Shown here piece after piece: positions 34,246 to 43,814 of a stretch of 64,000 nt of DNA. Source of the DNA: Paraglaciecola chathamensis S18K6 (lineage in GTDB: Bacteria; Pseudomonadota; Gammaproteobacteria; Enterobacterales; Alteromonadaceae). Position 1 is the stretch's first letter. Each line of letters starts with the position of its first letter. The notes beneath the pieces are model-generated. The model was not told the origin of the DNA. It saw nothing but the letters and a program-made list of their open reading frames with translations, and ran no database searches. Made by a program: the position numbers and the translations under genes. The stretch spans positions 214,155 to 278,154 of the forward strand of contig BAEM01000034.1 of NCBI GenBank assembly GCA_000314955.1. The letters are read 5' to 3'.

Positions 34246-34353
34246 TATCACGCGGGAATACGTGAATAACAGATTGTCATTTCAGGGTTTCTTCTGAGCG
34301 CGCTGTGTATTCCCCATAAGATCGTGCGCGATCATTAAAATAAAACAGGTGCC

Positions 34354-35217
34354 ATGCCAGAATCAGCAAGCCTACAGGCAAAACAGCTTTCCTATGAGAT
34401 AGCGCAAAAGCACATTTTGTCTGACATTAACCTTTCACTTGAGCGCGGCAAAGTACTCGGTGTACTCGGCCCTAATGGTGCAGGTAAAACCAGCTTGCTT
34501 AAAATGTTATCGGGTCAAACCGCCAGCAAGCAGCAAGTTGAATGGTGCGGTAAAGCGTTAGAAGACTTCAGCCCATTAGAGCGCGCCAAACAAATTGCCG
34601 TGGTCAATCAGTTAAATGAAAGTGTGTTTGCCTTAAGTTTGCAGCAAATCGTGCGCATGGGCTGGTTGCCTCATAAAACCCTGTTGTCGCGAGAAAACGA
34701 GCAAGATCATGCACACCTTGCCGCCTCAATCGCCAAAGTTGGCCTGAGCGACAAAACTCATCAAACCTTTAGTTCTCTCTCGGGTGGCGAACAACAACGG
34801 GGCTTAATAGCACGGGCTTTGGTGCAAAAAGCGGCACTGATAGTATTAGATGAACCGGTCAATCACTTAGATATTTATTATCAACATCAAGTACTTAAGC
34901 TGCTACGCACCCTAGCGCACCAACAACAAATGACAGTCGTCATGAGCTTGCATGACATTAATTTAGCGGCCAGTTACTGCGATCACCTATGCCTGTTAAA
35001 CGAAGGGAAAATGATCGCCCAAGGGCCAGTTGAAAAAGTGCTAGAAGCCAAGACCCTTGAACATGTGTTTAATATTCCCTGTCGAATTCGCCGCGACGAC
35101 CTCACCCAAAACCTGCGCGTCGACTTTTATCCCCCTGATGAACAAGAACATCCCTTTATGCCAGAAGTCATGCAGTATCCAACTACGACTGACAGCGACC
35201 AAGGCCATTCGTCATGA
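34354..35217 (+). CDS. btuD: Vitamin B12 ABC transporter ATPase
   Basis: A 287-residue ABC ATPase with Walker A GPNGAGKTSLLK, Q-loop VVNQLNES, signature LSGGEQQRGLIARAL, Walker B LIVLDEPVNHLD and H-loop MSLHDINLA. About 40 extra C-terminal residues (RIRRDDLTQNL to the end) are poorly conserved. It is the first gene behind the cobalamin riboswitch and overlaps btuC as ATGA. Heme and Fe-siderophore importers share the family; the riboswitch and downstream cob genes decide for cobalamin or cobinamide. Confidence 0.9.
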   Translation: MPESASLQAKQLSYEIAQKHILSDINLSLERGKVLGVLGPNGAGKTSLLKMLSGQTASKQQVEWCGKALEDFSPLERAKQIAVVNQLNESVFALSLQQIVRMGWLPHKTLLSRENEQDHAHLAASIAKVGLSDKTHQTFSSLSGGEQQRGLIARALVQKAALIVLDEPVNHLDIYYQHQVLKLLRTLAHQQQMTVVMSLHDINLAASYCDHLCLLNEGKMIAQGPVEKVLEAKTLEHVFNIPCRIRRDDLTQNLRVDFYPPDEQEHPFMPEVMQYPTTTDSDQGHSS

Positions 35218-36236
35218 ACAATCGCTGGTCTTTTCTTATCTTGCTGGCTGTGCTTTCCCCCGTTATCGGCATCTTTTTTGGCGCCGCCGACTTGCCGCCC
35301 AAGGAGCTGTATCAATGCGTAGTAGGTCAATGCTCGACACAAATTAACTCCCTTATTTTCTGGGAAATTCGCTTACCTCGCGTGCTGGTTGGCTTTTTAG
35401 TGGGAGCTGGGCTTGCAGTGGCCGGGGCAACCTTGCAAAACATTACCCGCAATGGCCTAGCAGACCCATATTTATTCGGCGTCGTCTCTGGCGCGGGCCT
35501 TGGTGCAAGTATTGCCACCCTGCTGTTTGATAGCCAAATTGGCGAAACCTTAACAATTTTTGGCATGCTGCCAGACGTCTCGTTCTCTATTGCCTTGCCC
35601 GTGGCCGCATTTTTAGGGGCCGTATTTGCAGTGACCTTGGTGCAAGCGCTGGCCGCCACCTCTTTTGGCGGGCGTGGTGAACACATGTTACTCGCAGGCG
35701 TTGCCGTCTCATTTATGCTCAGTGCCCTGAGTCACTTTTTATTGTTTTTGGGCGATCCTTTTGCGGCCAATAAAGTGATCTTCTGGCTCATGGGCAGTCT
35801 TGCTCGCACCGAATTGTGGTATGCGTGGATCATGCTCCCCGTTGTGATGGGCAGCGTGCTTCTCCTCTTACTATTTGGCCGACGCTTAGATGCCTTATTA
35901 TTGGGTGATGAAAATGCCAAAACCCTAGGTATCAATGTTACGGCCATTCGCTTAATGGCGTTAGCAATATGCGCCGCTTTAACCGCTTGTATCGTAGCGT
36001 ATTGTGGCGGCATCGGGTTTGTGGGGCTCATGATCCCCCACATAGTGCGGCGCTGGGTTGGCGTGACAAGCCGCGCACTTATTTTGGGCTGTGTATTGAT
36101 AGGGGGAAGCTTTATGGTGCTAGTAGACATTATTGCCCGCTCAGCCTTATCAGACCAAGAAATCCCAATCGGCATTATCACCTCAGCCATAGGCAGCGTG
36201 TTTTTCTTACTGGCCATTCGTCAACGCCAAACATGA
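35214..36236 (+). CDS. btuC: Vitamin B12 ABC transporter permease
   Basis: A 340-residue FecCD-family permease with about ten membrane helices. Family marks are WEIRLPRVLVGFLVGAGLAVAGATLQNITRNGLADPYLFGVVSGAGLGAS near the N-terminus and GGIGFVGLMIPHIVRRWVG in the cytoplasmic coupling region. It partners the ATPase upstream and the periplasmic binding protein BtuF encoded further down the same operon. No btuB outer-membrane receptor is in the window. Confidence 0.92.
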   Translation: MNNRWSFLILLAVLSPVIGIFFGAADLPPKELYQCVVGQCSTQINSLIFWEIRLPRVLVGFLVGAGLAVAGATLQNITRNGLADPYLFGVVSGAGLGASIATLLFDSQIGETLTIFGMLPDVSFSIALPVAAFLGAVFAVTLVQALAATSFGGRGEHMLLAGVAVSFMLSALSHFLLFLGDPFAANKVIFWLMGSLARTELWYAWIMLPVVMGSVLLLLLFGRRLDALLLGDENAKTLGINVTAIRLMALAICAALTACIVAYCGGIGFVGLMIPHIVRRWVGVTSRALILGCVLIGGSFMVLVDIIARSALSDQEIPIGIITSAIGSVFFLLAIRQRQT

Positions 36237-36308
36237 ACGCGACGCAAGCCCAAGGCAAATCAAAACTGAAACTGAATCACACACTAAAACAGGAGTGGAA
36301 CAACAGCT

Positions 36309-37502
36309 ATGCTAGATGAAGATGTAATAGCAGCGCCAAAGGCAACAAATTATCCACAACAGGCACCAAGGACGAAACAAAAGATGCCACAACAAAACAC
36401 AACTTCCACGTCTGTATTCGAACAGGCATATTGGCAAATCGCCGCTGTCGATAGCGCTTGTCTACCTAGCATAGACGAGCGAATTAATAATAAAACCAAA
36501 CCTTTAGGCGCGCTGGGCCAACTTGAAGATCTCGCTCGCCAGCTTGCGCAAATTCAGCACCCGGCTCCTAAAGAGTCAAAGCCTATTGAGATCAATCGCC
36601 CTGTGATGCTCGTTTTTGCGGCAGATCATGGCATCGCGGCCCATAACATTAGTATTGCGCCGCCTGAAGTGACTCAACAAATGGTGCTTAATTTTCTTAA
36701 TGGCGGCGCCGCCATTAACTGTTTTAGCAGCACCCTAGGCTGGAAAATGAAAGTCATTGATGCCGGTATGCTCAGCCCAATTGACGAAATCGCCCGAGCT
36801 TCAGCAAGCAATATGCTAATAGAGCAACCAATGGGCTCAGGCACCGCTGATTTTTCAACACAAGCTGCAATGACCCAAGACCAAGCAGAACAAGCTTTGC
36901 TTATGGGTGCGAAAGTAGCCACAGAGCAAATTGCCCAAGGCAGTAATGTACTGGCCTTCGGCGAAATGGGTATAGGCAATACCAGCAGTGCATCAGCGCT
37001 GTTGTCGCTCATTTGTGGCTTAAGCCCTGAGCGCACAACGGGTAAAGGCACAGGCATTAGCGATGACCAGCTCGCCAACAAGGTGCAACTCATCACAGAT
37101 GCCCTAGAGCGGGTCAAAAACACTCACGGAACCAAAGCCTTCACGCCGCAAACCGCTTTAGCAGAAGTCGGTGGTTTTGAAATAGCGCAAATGATCGGTG
37201 CAATGCTCGCAAGTGCACAGGCAGGTAAAAGCATTTTAGTTGATGGTTTTATTGTCAGTGTGGCGGCCTTATTTGCCACCCGTATCGCACCTAAGGCACA
37301 AGATTACATGCTGTTTGCACACTGCTCAGCCGAGCATGCCCATCAGCAAGTATTGGCGCAATTAGATGCGCGGCCTTTATTGTCACTCGGTTTACGCCTA
37401 GGTGAAGGCACTGGAGCCGCCTTAGCATTACCCTTACTGCAGGCTGCCGCAAGTTTTTACAATGACATGGCCAGCTTTGAAAGCGCTGGCGTTACGGTAT
37501 AA
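36309..37502 (+). CDS. cobT: Nicotinate-nucleotide-dimethylbenzimidazole phosphoribosyltransferase
   Basis: Activates the lower ligand of cobalamin by making alpha-ribazole phosphate. The 397-residue protein has the CobT features LGQLEDLARQLAQIQ, MLVFAADHGIAAHNISIAPPEVTQQMV, NFLNGGAAINCF, FGEMGIGNTSSASALLS and LDARPLLSLGLRLGEGTGAALALPL with the catalytic Glu. The N-terminus is some 35 residues longer than usual before IAAVDSACLPSIDERIN, so a later start (Met26 at 36384) is possible; GGAG lies 13 bases upstream of the ATG at 36309. Confidence 0.93.
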   Translation: MLDEDVIAAPKATNYPQQAPRTKQKMPQQNTTSTSVFEQAYWQIAAVDSACLPSIDERINNKTKPLGALGQLEDLARQLAQIQHPAPKESKPIEINRPVMLVFAADHGIAAHNISIAPPEVTQQMVLNFLNGGAAINCFSSTLGWKMKVIDAGMLSPIDEIARASASNMLIEQPMGSGTADFSTQAAMTQDQAEQALLMGAKVATEQIAQGSNVLAFGEMGIGNTSSASALLSLICGLSPERTTGKGTGISDDQLANKVQLITDALERVKNTHGTKAFTPQTALAEVGGFEIAQMIGAMLASAQAGKSILVDGFIVSVAALFATRIAPKAQDYMLFAHCSAEHAHQQVLAQLDARPLLSLGLRLGEGTGAALALPLLQAAASFYNDMASFESAGVTV

Positions 37503-37602
37503 GCAGCCTTGATGCGCGCTTTAGCTATTTTACGCTTTAGCAATTACACGCTTTAGTAAAAAGTGTTTTAGTAAAAAACAGGGGCAACTAACAGGGCAAA
37601 TT

Positions 37603-38412
37603 ATGTTTCGATTTTTAAGGTATCAGTTCAATTTAGTGTTATTAGCCATAAGCTTTTTCACGCGCTTGCCTGTGCCCTTTTCACTCGATTACAGCCCGCA
37701 AAAGCTACATCAAGCAGGGCGTTATTTTCCTTTAGTTGGCTGGTTACTCGCTGCCCTGCTCAGCGCTTTTTATTGTTTTGCTATCGGCTATTTTGGGGTA
37801 GCAGTGACTGTGTGTTTGCTCATGATCCTTAGTTTGGTGCTAACCGGCGCCCTACACGAAGATGGCCTAGCCGATACCGCGGATGGCTTTTGGGGCGGGC
37901 ATACCGCTGCGCGCAAATTAGCCATAATGAAAGATAGCCAAATCGGTACATATGGCACCTGTGCGTTGATCTGTTTGCTACTTACCAAGTTTATTCTGCT
38001 TAGCACGTTAGCTGTGAACCAGCAGCTGCTGCTTGCACTGGCCATTGCCTATCCTTTGTCTCGCGCATTGGCGATTTCTCATGTGCAGCACCTAGCTTAC
38101 GCACGACAAAATAACGACCCCAGCAAAAGTGCAGCACTTGCCCAGCCCATGCAGCCCCGAGTGTTACTGTGGCTGGTAACAAGTAGCCTACCGGGTTTAC
38201 TGTTTTTAACGCTGCCCAGTGCCATCATTATTTTGCTCAGTGGCTGCGCCTTACGCTTAGCCCTTAAACACTGGTTTCACAAACACATTGCAGGCTATAC
38301 CGGTGATTGCTTGGGGTTTGCACAACAAGTACAAGAGCTCCTTATTTACCTGTTGCTGATAGCAACGTTACCCAAGGTGATGAATGAGCACATTTTCGCG
38401 CAGTTGTTTTAA
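37603..38412 (+). CDS. cobS: Adenosylcobinamide-GDP ribazoletransferase (cobalamin synthase)
   Basis: A 269-residue membrane enzyme that joins adenosylcobinamide-GDP and alpha-ribazole. Marks are AISFFTRLPVP, GRYFPLVGWLLAALLSAFY, TGALHEDGLADTADGFWGGHTAARKLAIMKDSQIGTYG (with the metal-binding EDGLAD/DGFWGG segment) and the C-terminal HIAGYTGDCLGFAQQVQELL. AGGG precedes the start. It lies between cobT and cobU, separated from each by about 100 bp or less. Confidence 0.95.
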   Translation: MFRFLRYQFNLVLLAISFFTRLPVPFSLDYSPQKLHQAGRYFPLVGWLLAALLSAFYCFAIGYFGVAVTVCLLMILSLVLTGALHEDGLADTADGFWGGHTAARKLAIMKDSQIGTYGTCALICLLLTKFILLSTLAVNQQLLLALAIAYPLSRALAISHVQHLAYARQNNDPSKSAALAQPMQPRVLLWLVTSSLPGLLFLTLPSAIIILLSGCALRLALKHWFHKHIAGYTGDCLGFAQQVQELLIYLLLIATLPKVMNEHIFAQLF

Positions 38413-38496
38413 AAGGGGCAATATGCAAACCATTCGAATATTTTGCATACAGGTAAAATCTAGCGGCCAACGTCAGCTTAATTGGAGGGCATGTTA

Positions 38497-39045
38497 ATGC
38501 TTCATTTTATTATCGGTGGTGCACGCTCTGGCAAATCAAATTATGCCTTAGAGCAAGCGTTAGCCCTGAGCCAACAATCGGGCAAAAATGTCACTTATGT
38601 AGCCACTGCTACCGCCACAGATGCAGAGATGGCCAAACGAATCGCCCGCCATCAACAAGAGCGGCCAGCACACTGGAGCTTAGCCGAAGTCCCCCTAAAT
38701 TTAACCGAATACATCGAGCAATATTCTGATGAAAAACGAGTGGCTGACAGTGAGCCGCCTATTTTAGTTATCGACTGTTTGACCTTGTGGCTCAACAACC
38801 ATTTGTACCACCAGCCAGAGCAAGATTTCAGCATGTTATTTCAGGGGTTTACTCAAGCGATTCGTGCCAGCAAAGCAAGTATCATTATGGTGGCTAACGA
38901 GGTGGGCTTGGGCATTATTCCTATGGGGGAAGTGACACGGCAATTTGTTGATCAAGCCGGTTGGCTGAACCAAGCTGTGGCCAGCAATGCAGATCACGTC
39001 ACCTTTGTTGCCGCGGGTTTACCCATGGCATTAAAGCGCCCTTAA
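38497..39045 (+). CDS. cobU: Adenosylcobinamide kinase / cobinamide-phosphate guanylyltransferase
   Basis: A 182-residue bifunctional enzyme that phosphorylates adenosylcobinamide and transfers GMP to it. The P-loop GGARSGKSNYAL opens the protein, followed by VTYVATATATDAEMAKRIARHQQERPAHW and VIDCLTLWLNN, and ends with IIMVANEVGLGIIPMGEVTRQFVDQAGWLNQAVASNADHV. I choose the ATG at 38497, eight bases after GGAGG; earlier in-frame codons at 38482 (TTG) and 38491 overlap that site. Confidence 0.94.
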   Translation: MLHFIIGGARSGKSNYALEQALALSQQSGKNVTYVATATATDAEMAKRIARHQQERPAHWSLAEVPLNLTEYIEQYSDEKRVADSEPPILVIDCLTLWLNNHLYHQPEQDFSMLFQGFTQAIRASKASIIMVANEVGLGIIPMGEVTRQFVDQAGWLNQAVASNADHVTFVAAGLPMALKRP

Positions 39046-39061
39046 GGTGAGTAATAACCAG

Positions 39062-39691
39062 ATGCACGCTACCCCAACCACCTTCAATTTAATGCGTCAT
39101 GGTCAAGTAGACGGCCCAGCCGCACTGTATGGCAAAACCGACGTTCCACTTAGCCAACAGGGTTTACGCGCCATGCAAGCCCAAGTGCAACACTTACCAA
39201 ATGCAGACGTGATCATCAGCTCTCCTCGTTTGCGCTGTCGGCTTTTTGCCGAAACCTTAGCTCAGACTTTATCTGCGCCGCTTATTATTGAAGATGCATT
39301 GCAAGAGTGTGATTTTGGCTTGTATGACGGCATCGCATTTGATGATTTAACCGATCAATGGCTTGAGTTAAACGACTTTTGGCGCAACCCAATGCAATCA
39401 ACCTTACCCGAAGCAGAACCACTGGAAGCATTTCATCGCCGCGTTCACCAGTGCTGGCAACGCTTAATCAGCCAGCATCAAGGCAAGAACTGCCTAGTCA
39501 TATGTCACGGCGGGGTAATACGCCAAATATTAGCATCTGTACTGGCCGGCGATTGGCAAAGCCCTAATTGGTATACCGCGTTGCAAATCGGTTACGCCAG
39601 TGTGTCTCGCATCTCAATTGCAGAATACCAGCACGCCACCCCTGTGGTGAATTTTATCGCCAAACCGCCTTATAATGAGCTGCCCCTATGA
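39062..39691 (+). CDS. cobC: Alpha-ribazole phosphatase (histidine phosphatase family)
   Basis: A 209-residue histidine phosphatase that removes phosphate from alpha-ribazole phosphate or adenosylcobalamin phosphate. The catalytic motif is [23 protein letters not shown], with a second His in [13 protein letters not shown]. The start is the ATG at 39062 after AAGGTGAG; a GTG at 39047 would add five residues. It overlaps cobQ as ATGA. A second histidine phosphatase is encoded at 43056 in the same cluster. Confidence 0.85.
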   Translation: MHATPTTFNLMRHGQVDGPAALYGKTDVPLSQQGLRAMQAQVQHLPNADVIISSPRLRCRLFAETLAQTLSAPLIIEDALQECDFGLYDGIAFDDLTDQWLELNDFWRNPMQSTLPEAEPLEAFHRRVHQCWQRLISQHQGKNCLVICHGGVIRQILASVLAGDWQSPNWYTALQIGYASVSRISIAEYQHATPVVNFIAKPPYNELPL

Positions 39692-41229
39692 CACATAAAA
39701 CCGCCACCATTATGATCCAAGGCACCACTTCGGATGCGGGCAAAAGTATGCTGGTCGCAGGGTTTTGCCGCTGCTTAAAAAACCACGGCTGGAACGTCGC
39801 CCCGTTTAAGCCACAAAATATGGCTCTTAACAGTGCGGTTACCAAAGACGGCGGCGAAATAGGTCGCGCCCAAGCTGTGCAGGCCCAAGCAGCTGGTATC
39901 GAGCCAAGCGTTCACATGAACCCTGTGTTATTAAAACCCAGCTCAGATACAGGCGCACAGGTGATCATTCAAGGTAAAGCCGTATCAGACATGCAGGCCA
40001 AGAAATACCACGACTATAAACAAGTCGCTATGCAAGCCGTGCTTAACTCTCACCAGCGCTTAAGCGACGAATATGACGTGATAGTGGTAGAAGGCGCAGG
40101 CAGCCCGGCAGAGATAAATTTACGCAAAGGTGATATCGCTAATATGGGCTTTGCTGAAGCGGTTGATTGCCCAGTGATCATAGTGGCGGATATCGATCGC
40201 GGCGGCGTGTTTGCCCAACTGGTAGGCACCTTAGATTTACTGGCCGAGTCAGAGCGAAAGCGCGTTGTAGGGTTTGTGATCAACAAATTTCGCGGCGACA
40301 TAAAACTACTGGAATCAGGCTTAACCTGGCTAGAAGAGCGCACCAAAAAGCCCGTGCTCGGCGTATTGCCATACATTCATAACTTACAACTCGCCGCAGA
40401 AGATGCCATTCAAGCCGAACAAAATATTGATGAAGAAAACATACGAATTCACATATGTGTACCGGTATTTAAACGCATCAGCAATCACACCGATTTTGAT
40501 ATGCTACGGGTGCACCCTCAGGTAAAACTCACCTTTGTGGCCCAAGGTAGCCCTATTCCCCCTTGTGATTTAATTATTCTGCCTGGTAGCAAAAATGTGC
40601 GCACCGACTTGGCGCTACTTAAAGAGATGCACTGGGATAAAGCACTTCAGCGACACCTTCGCTATGGCGGTAAGGTATTGGGCATTTGTGGTGGTTATCA
40701 AATGTTAGGCCACACTATTGCCGACCCACATGGTGTAGAAGACACACCGGGCACCAGCAAAGGCCTTGGTTACTTACCCATTAACACCGAATTACACCCT
40801 CAAAAGCAGCTTACCCACAGTCAAGGTAACTTGTTGCTAACGTCAGGCGAGCCGGTGCCAATTCACGGGTATGAAATTCATATTGGCACCAGCACCCGTG
40901 CTGAAAATGCCAACCCATTGATCTTATTAAACAACGGCGAGTATGAAGGCTGTATCAGCGATGACAACCAAATCCTGGGCAGCTATTTACACGGCTTATT
41001 TGATTCGCCACAAGCCTTACAACACCTACTTGCCTGGGCAGGCGCTAACACCGAACTTGCCGAAGATTATAGCGCCCAGCAAGAGCACGAAATAGCGCGC
41101 TTAGCGCACGTATGCCAAACCCATTTAAACTGGGACGCCATCAATAACATTATTCATAATCAATTTGCCGCGCCAACACATTCTGGCGCGACCACTGACA
41201 GCAAAGCAGGAGTACAAACTCATGTCTGA
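39688..41229 (+). CDS. cobQ: Adenosylcobyric acid synthase (glutamine-hydrolysing)
   Basis: A 513-residue amidotransferase that amidates four side chains of the corrin ring. The N-terminal DTBS-like domain has [23 protein letters not shown] and [25 protein letters not shown]. The C-terminal class I glutamine amidotransferase domain has the nucleophile Cys in [12 protein letters not shown] and His in [12 protein letters not shown]. Corrin-ring genes are absent here, so the enzyme probably supports salvage of cobyrinate-level precursors, or the ring genes are elsewhere. Confidence 0.95.
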   Translation: MTHKTATIMIQGTTSDAGKSMLVAGFCRCLKNHGWNVAPFKPQNMALNSAVTKDGGEIGRAQAVQAQAAGIEPSVHMNPVLLKPSSDTGAQVIIQGKAVSDMQAKKYHDYKQVAMQAVLNSHQRLSDEYDVIVVEGAGSPAEINLRKGDIANMGFAEAVDCPVIIVADIDRGGVFAQLVGTLDLLAESERKRVVGFVINKFRGDIKLLESGLTWLEERTKKPVLGVLPYIHNLQLAAEDAIQAEQNIDEENIRIHICVPVFKRISNHTDFDMLRVHPQVKLTFVAQGSPIPPCDLIILPGSKNVRTDLALLKEMHWDKALQRHLRYGGKVLGICGGYQMLGHTIADPHGVEDTPGTSKGLGYLPINTELHPQKQLTHSQGNLLLTSGEPVPIHGYEIHIGTSTRAENANPLILLNNGEYEGCISDDNQILGSYLHGLFDSPQALQHLLAWAGANTELAEDYSAQQEHEIARLAHVCQTHLNWDAINNIIHNQFAAPTHSGATTDSKAGVQTHV

Positions 41230-41842
41230 TAATCACGCAAACGACAAACAAGATGACAACAGCCGCCATAAGGCGCGCATGCAACAGCAAAAAGCCAAAG
41301 TAGATGAGCGCATTGCCAATGCCCAAGTAGAAAAAGGGGTATTGATCGTTATTACTGGTAACGGTAAGGGTAAATCCACCTCTGGTTTTGGTACCGTTGC
41401 TCGAGCCGTAGGTCATGGCTTAAACGCGTCTGTGGTGCAATACGTAAAAGGCACTTGGCCTTGTGGCGAGCGGGATCTACTTGAAAAGCTAGGCGTAGCG
41501 TTTCATGTTATGGGCACAGGTTTCACCTGGGAAACCCAAAACAAAGAAACCGATATCGCCGCAGCACAAAAAGCATGGGAATTTAGCAAAGCATGCTTGC
41601 AGGACCCATCCATCGATTTGCTACTACTAGACGAAATCACCTACATGCTGACGTACAAGTACATTGACCTAGACGATGTGTTAGCAGCACTTGAAAATCG
41701 CCCTGTGAACCAACACGTGGTGATCACTGGCCGCGCCTGTCACCGAGCGGTGATTGAATTAGCCGATACAGTAAGTGAAGTGCGCCCCATTAAACACGCC
41801 TTTGAAGCGGGAATAAAAGCGCAAAAAGGAATCGACTGGTAA
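41222..41842 (+). CDS. cobO: Corrinoid adenosyltransferase (CobO/BtuR type)
   Basis: A 206-residue ATP:cob(I)alamin adenosyltransferase. The P-loop [21 protein letters not shown] is typical, followed by [53 protein letters not shown] and [41 protein letters not shown] at the end. The start at 41222 has AGGAG upstream and overlaps the end of cobQ by eight bases; a frame opening 19 codons earlier lies inside cobQ. Confidence 0.95.
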   Translation: MSDNHANDKQDDNSRHKARMQQQKAKVDERIANAQVEKGVLIVITGNGKGKSTSGFGTVARAVGHGLNASVVQYVKGTWPCGERDLLEKLGVAFHVMGTGFTWETQNKETDIAAAQKAWEFSKACLQDPSIDLLLLDEITYMLTYKYIDLDDVLAALENRPVNQHVVITGRACHRAVIELADTVSEVRPIKHAFEAGIKAQKGIDW

Positions 41843-42978
41843 TGGTAATCTCATGGCCCACTAGGCTAACCACCTTATGTCTTTGTGCTTTTACCTTCAG
41901 CGCTTTTACTTGCAACATTGCACATGCCCTTGACCAAGTTGCAACAAGCGAAATAGCTGACATAGCAGAATCAGCAACGCCCAGAGCTGCGAGCACGGAG
42001 AGTCAAGGCCATCAAGCGAACGGCGGCGACGACGAAGGGCGCCAAGGGAATGGTGAGAGGCTCAGTGAAAAGAGCGAAGATCAACACACAGGCCAAGCAA
42101 AACCGGCTAAAAGCGCCACCATCAGGTTAGCCGAAAGTGATGCTATATTTCAGGAAATAACCGCACTTAACAAAGAAAAGAGGCAAAAACTGCGCATTAT
42201 TGCGCTAGCGCCGCATATTGTTGAATCAATGTTTGAAGTCGGCGCAGGTCAACAAATTATCGCTACTACGGCTCACGCGGATTACCCAGAAGCTGCCAAA
42301 GACATTCTACAAATTGGTAATTACGCACGCCTGCAAATTGAAAAAATAGTGCAACTGCAACCTGATGTCGTTATTGCTTGGAAAACCGGTAACCCAGGTG
42401 ATGATCTATCGCGCTTGAAGAAGTACAAGGTGAAAGTGATATATTCTAACCCGACCACTTTGTCACAAGTGGCAGATGAACTACTCATGCTCGGCCAGTT
42501 GACTGGGCGTGAAACGGCTGCAGAACAAGCCGCAACTGCGTACACTACGCAGCTAAACTCCCTTAAAACGCGCTATGCTCAGCAAGCCCCAATACGCACG
42601 TTTTACGAATTATGGTCACGCCCGCTGCGTACAGTGGCCAATAATGCTTGGCCGCAACAACAGTTGGCCCTTTGCGGAGCACAAAATCCTTTTGCACATG
42701 CTAATGATGATTACCCGTCAGTTGGTTTAGAGCAGGTATTGGTGACCTTACCTCAGGTGATCATACAGCCAACCCAACACGCAGCCGATACGCCTGATGC
42801 GTTAAATTGGGCCAAGTGGCAACATATTCCTGCAGCGCAAAATGGCTTTATTTTTCATCCCAATGCCGACAAAGTGCACCGCATGACAAGCCGCATGCTG
42901 GACGAAGTAGCGCTTATGTGCGAGCAAATCGATAAAGCTCGGCAGTTTTACCAGGCCGATACGCCTGTCAGTGAATGA
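41842..42978 (+). CDS. btuF: Periplasmic vitamin B12-binding protein
   Basis: A 378-residue solute-binding protein of the BtuF type. It has a signal peptide (residues 1-30), then an unusual 70-residue hydrophilic, Gly/Gln/Glu-rich linker before the first domain begins at RIIALAPHIVESMFEVGAGQQIIATTAHADYPEAAKDI. The family helix linking the two lobes and PQVIIQPTQ follow. The start overlaps the cobO stop as TAATG, so it is co-translated. It would deliver corrinoids to the BtuCD complex encoded at the front of the operon. The linker is absent from E. coli BtuF. Confidence 0.88.
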   Translation: MVISWPTRLTTLCLCAFTFSAFTCNIAHALDQVATSEIADIAESATPRAASTESQGHQANGGDDEGRQGNGERLSEKSEDQHTGQAKPAKSATIRLAESDAIFQEITALNKEKRQKLRIIALAPHIVESMFEVGAGQQIIATTAHADYPEAAKDILQIGNYARLQIEKIVQLQPDVVIAWKTGNPGDDLSRLKKYKVKVIYSNPTTLSQVADELLMLGQLTGRETAAEQAATAYTTQLNSLKTRYAQQAPIRTFYELWSRPLRTVANNAWPQQQLALCGAQNPFAHANDDYPSVGLEQVLVTLPQVIIQPTQHAADTPDALNWAKWQHIPAAQNGFIFHPNADKVHRMTSRMLDEVALMCEQIDKARQFYQADTPVSE

Positions 42979-42990
42979 GTTGAGGGAAAC

Positions 42991-43050
42991 ATGCAAAGCT
43001 TAAAAGAAATGGGGCCAACGCAAAGAATGCGCATCTTGAGAAAAGCCTAG
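42991..43050 (+). CDS. Possible 19-residue peptide between btuF and the phosphatase
   Basis: ATG at 42991 is preceded by GAGGGAAAC and runs to TAG at 43050, encoding MQSLKEMGPTQRMRILRKA. The ribosome binding site is reasonable and the peptide is basic. It may be a leader that couples translation to the next gene, a decayed gene end, or chance. Weak evidence. Confidence 0.25.
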   Translation: MQSLKEMGPTQRMRILRKA

Positions 43051-43055
43051 GTTGT

Positions 43056-43814
43056 ATGTCTTCCTACTCTAATAGCAGTAACATAATACGCTTTTATCTT
43101 TGCCGACATGGGCAGAGTGAGTTTAATGCCTTAGGGTTATTACAGGGGCACTTAGAAAGCCCGCTAAGCTCCTGGGGTATAACTCAAGCAGAATCTTTGG
43201 CCTTAAAAGCGAAGCAGTGGGAGATTGACCATATTGTAAGTTCGCACCTTGGCCGCGCCCAACAAACCGCCCACATTTGCGCCGAGTTTATCAATAAAGC
43301 AGTACACCATTTACAGCTAATTACGCCCCAGAGCACTGCGGATCTAGCCGAACGACATTTAGGTGCTTGGCAAGGCAAAGCAGTTGCCCAGTTGGCTGAG
43401 TTTCACCAATTTAATACACTTTGCTACCAACAAACGCACCTCACCCCGCCCAACAGCCTTGAGCCAGATGAGAAGCGTGAGCGAGTAAACAGCCTTGAGC
43501 GAGATGAGCAGCGTGAGCGTTTAAACAGCCTTGAGCCAGATGAGAAGCGTGAGCGCATAAACAGCCAAGAAAAAAGCGAAAGCACAGATACCGTGCGCCA
43601 GCGCATGCAAAACGCACTGCGTGATATCGCTCAAATGACCGAGTTGCATACACGCTCTTCATCAAGCGAATTAAATGTGCTGGTTATCAGCCACGGCGAC
43701 GCACTTGCCTGCTTGATGAGCCAATTCACCCAGCCCGTGTTACTCAAAAATACCCAAGGCATGCTGCTCACTTATCAAAATGGCACGTTAGAATGGGGCG
43801 GCCTCATTGATTGA
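43056..43814 (+). CDS. Histidine phosphatase with internal 12-residue repeats
   Basis: A 252-residue histidine phosphatase with RFYLCRHGQSEFNALGLLQGH (catalytic RHG) and VLVISHGDALACL (second His). Residues about 133-168 are three near-identical 12-residue units NSLEPDEKRERx, with a partial fourth, inserted in the insertion loop of the fold; without them the protein has ordinary length. As a second phosphatase within the cobalamin cluster it could act on adenosylcobalamin phosphate or alpha-ribazole phosphate beside CobC. Its stop overlaps the TTG start of the next gene. Confidence 0.8.
   Translation: MSSYSNSSNIIRFYLCRHGQSEFNALGLLQGHLESPLSSWGITQAESLALKAKQWEIDHIVSSHLGRAQQTAHICAEFINKAVHHLQLITPQSTADLAERHLGAWQGKAVAQLAEFHQFNTLCYQQTHLTPPNSLEPDEKRERVNSLERDEQRERLNSLEPDEKRERINSQEKSESTDTVRQRMQNALRDIAQMTELHTRSSSSELNVLVISHGDALACLMSQFTQPVLLKNTQGMLLTYQNGTLEWGGLID
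43452..43571 (+). repeat. 36-bp coding minisatellite in the histidine phosphatase
   Basis: Three consecutive 36-bp units at 43452, 43488 and 43524 and a 12-bp partial unit at 43560, each starting AACAGCC and containing GATGAG and CGTGAGCG. Unit 1 and unit 3 are nearly identical. The length is a multiple of three, so the frame is kept whatever the copy number. Confidence 0.85.

Larger units (their letters stand above)
33834..34353. other. Divergent control region: Fur site and cobalamin riboswitch
   Basis: Between the siderophore receptor and the cobalamin operon. The left part holds the Fur box. A weaker related sequence (TAAGAATGATTC) is at 33946. The right part is the riboswitch leader. 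No ORF is credible. Confidence 0.7.

Noticed and set aside
43452..43571. Repeat array as a possible CRISPR
   Set aside because: Units are directly adjacent without spacers and are translated in frame inside a phosphatase.
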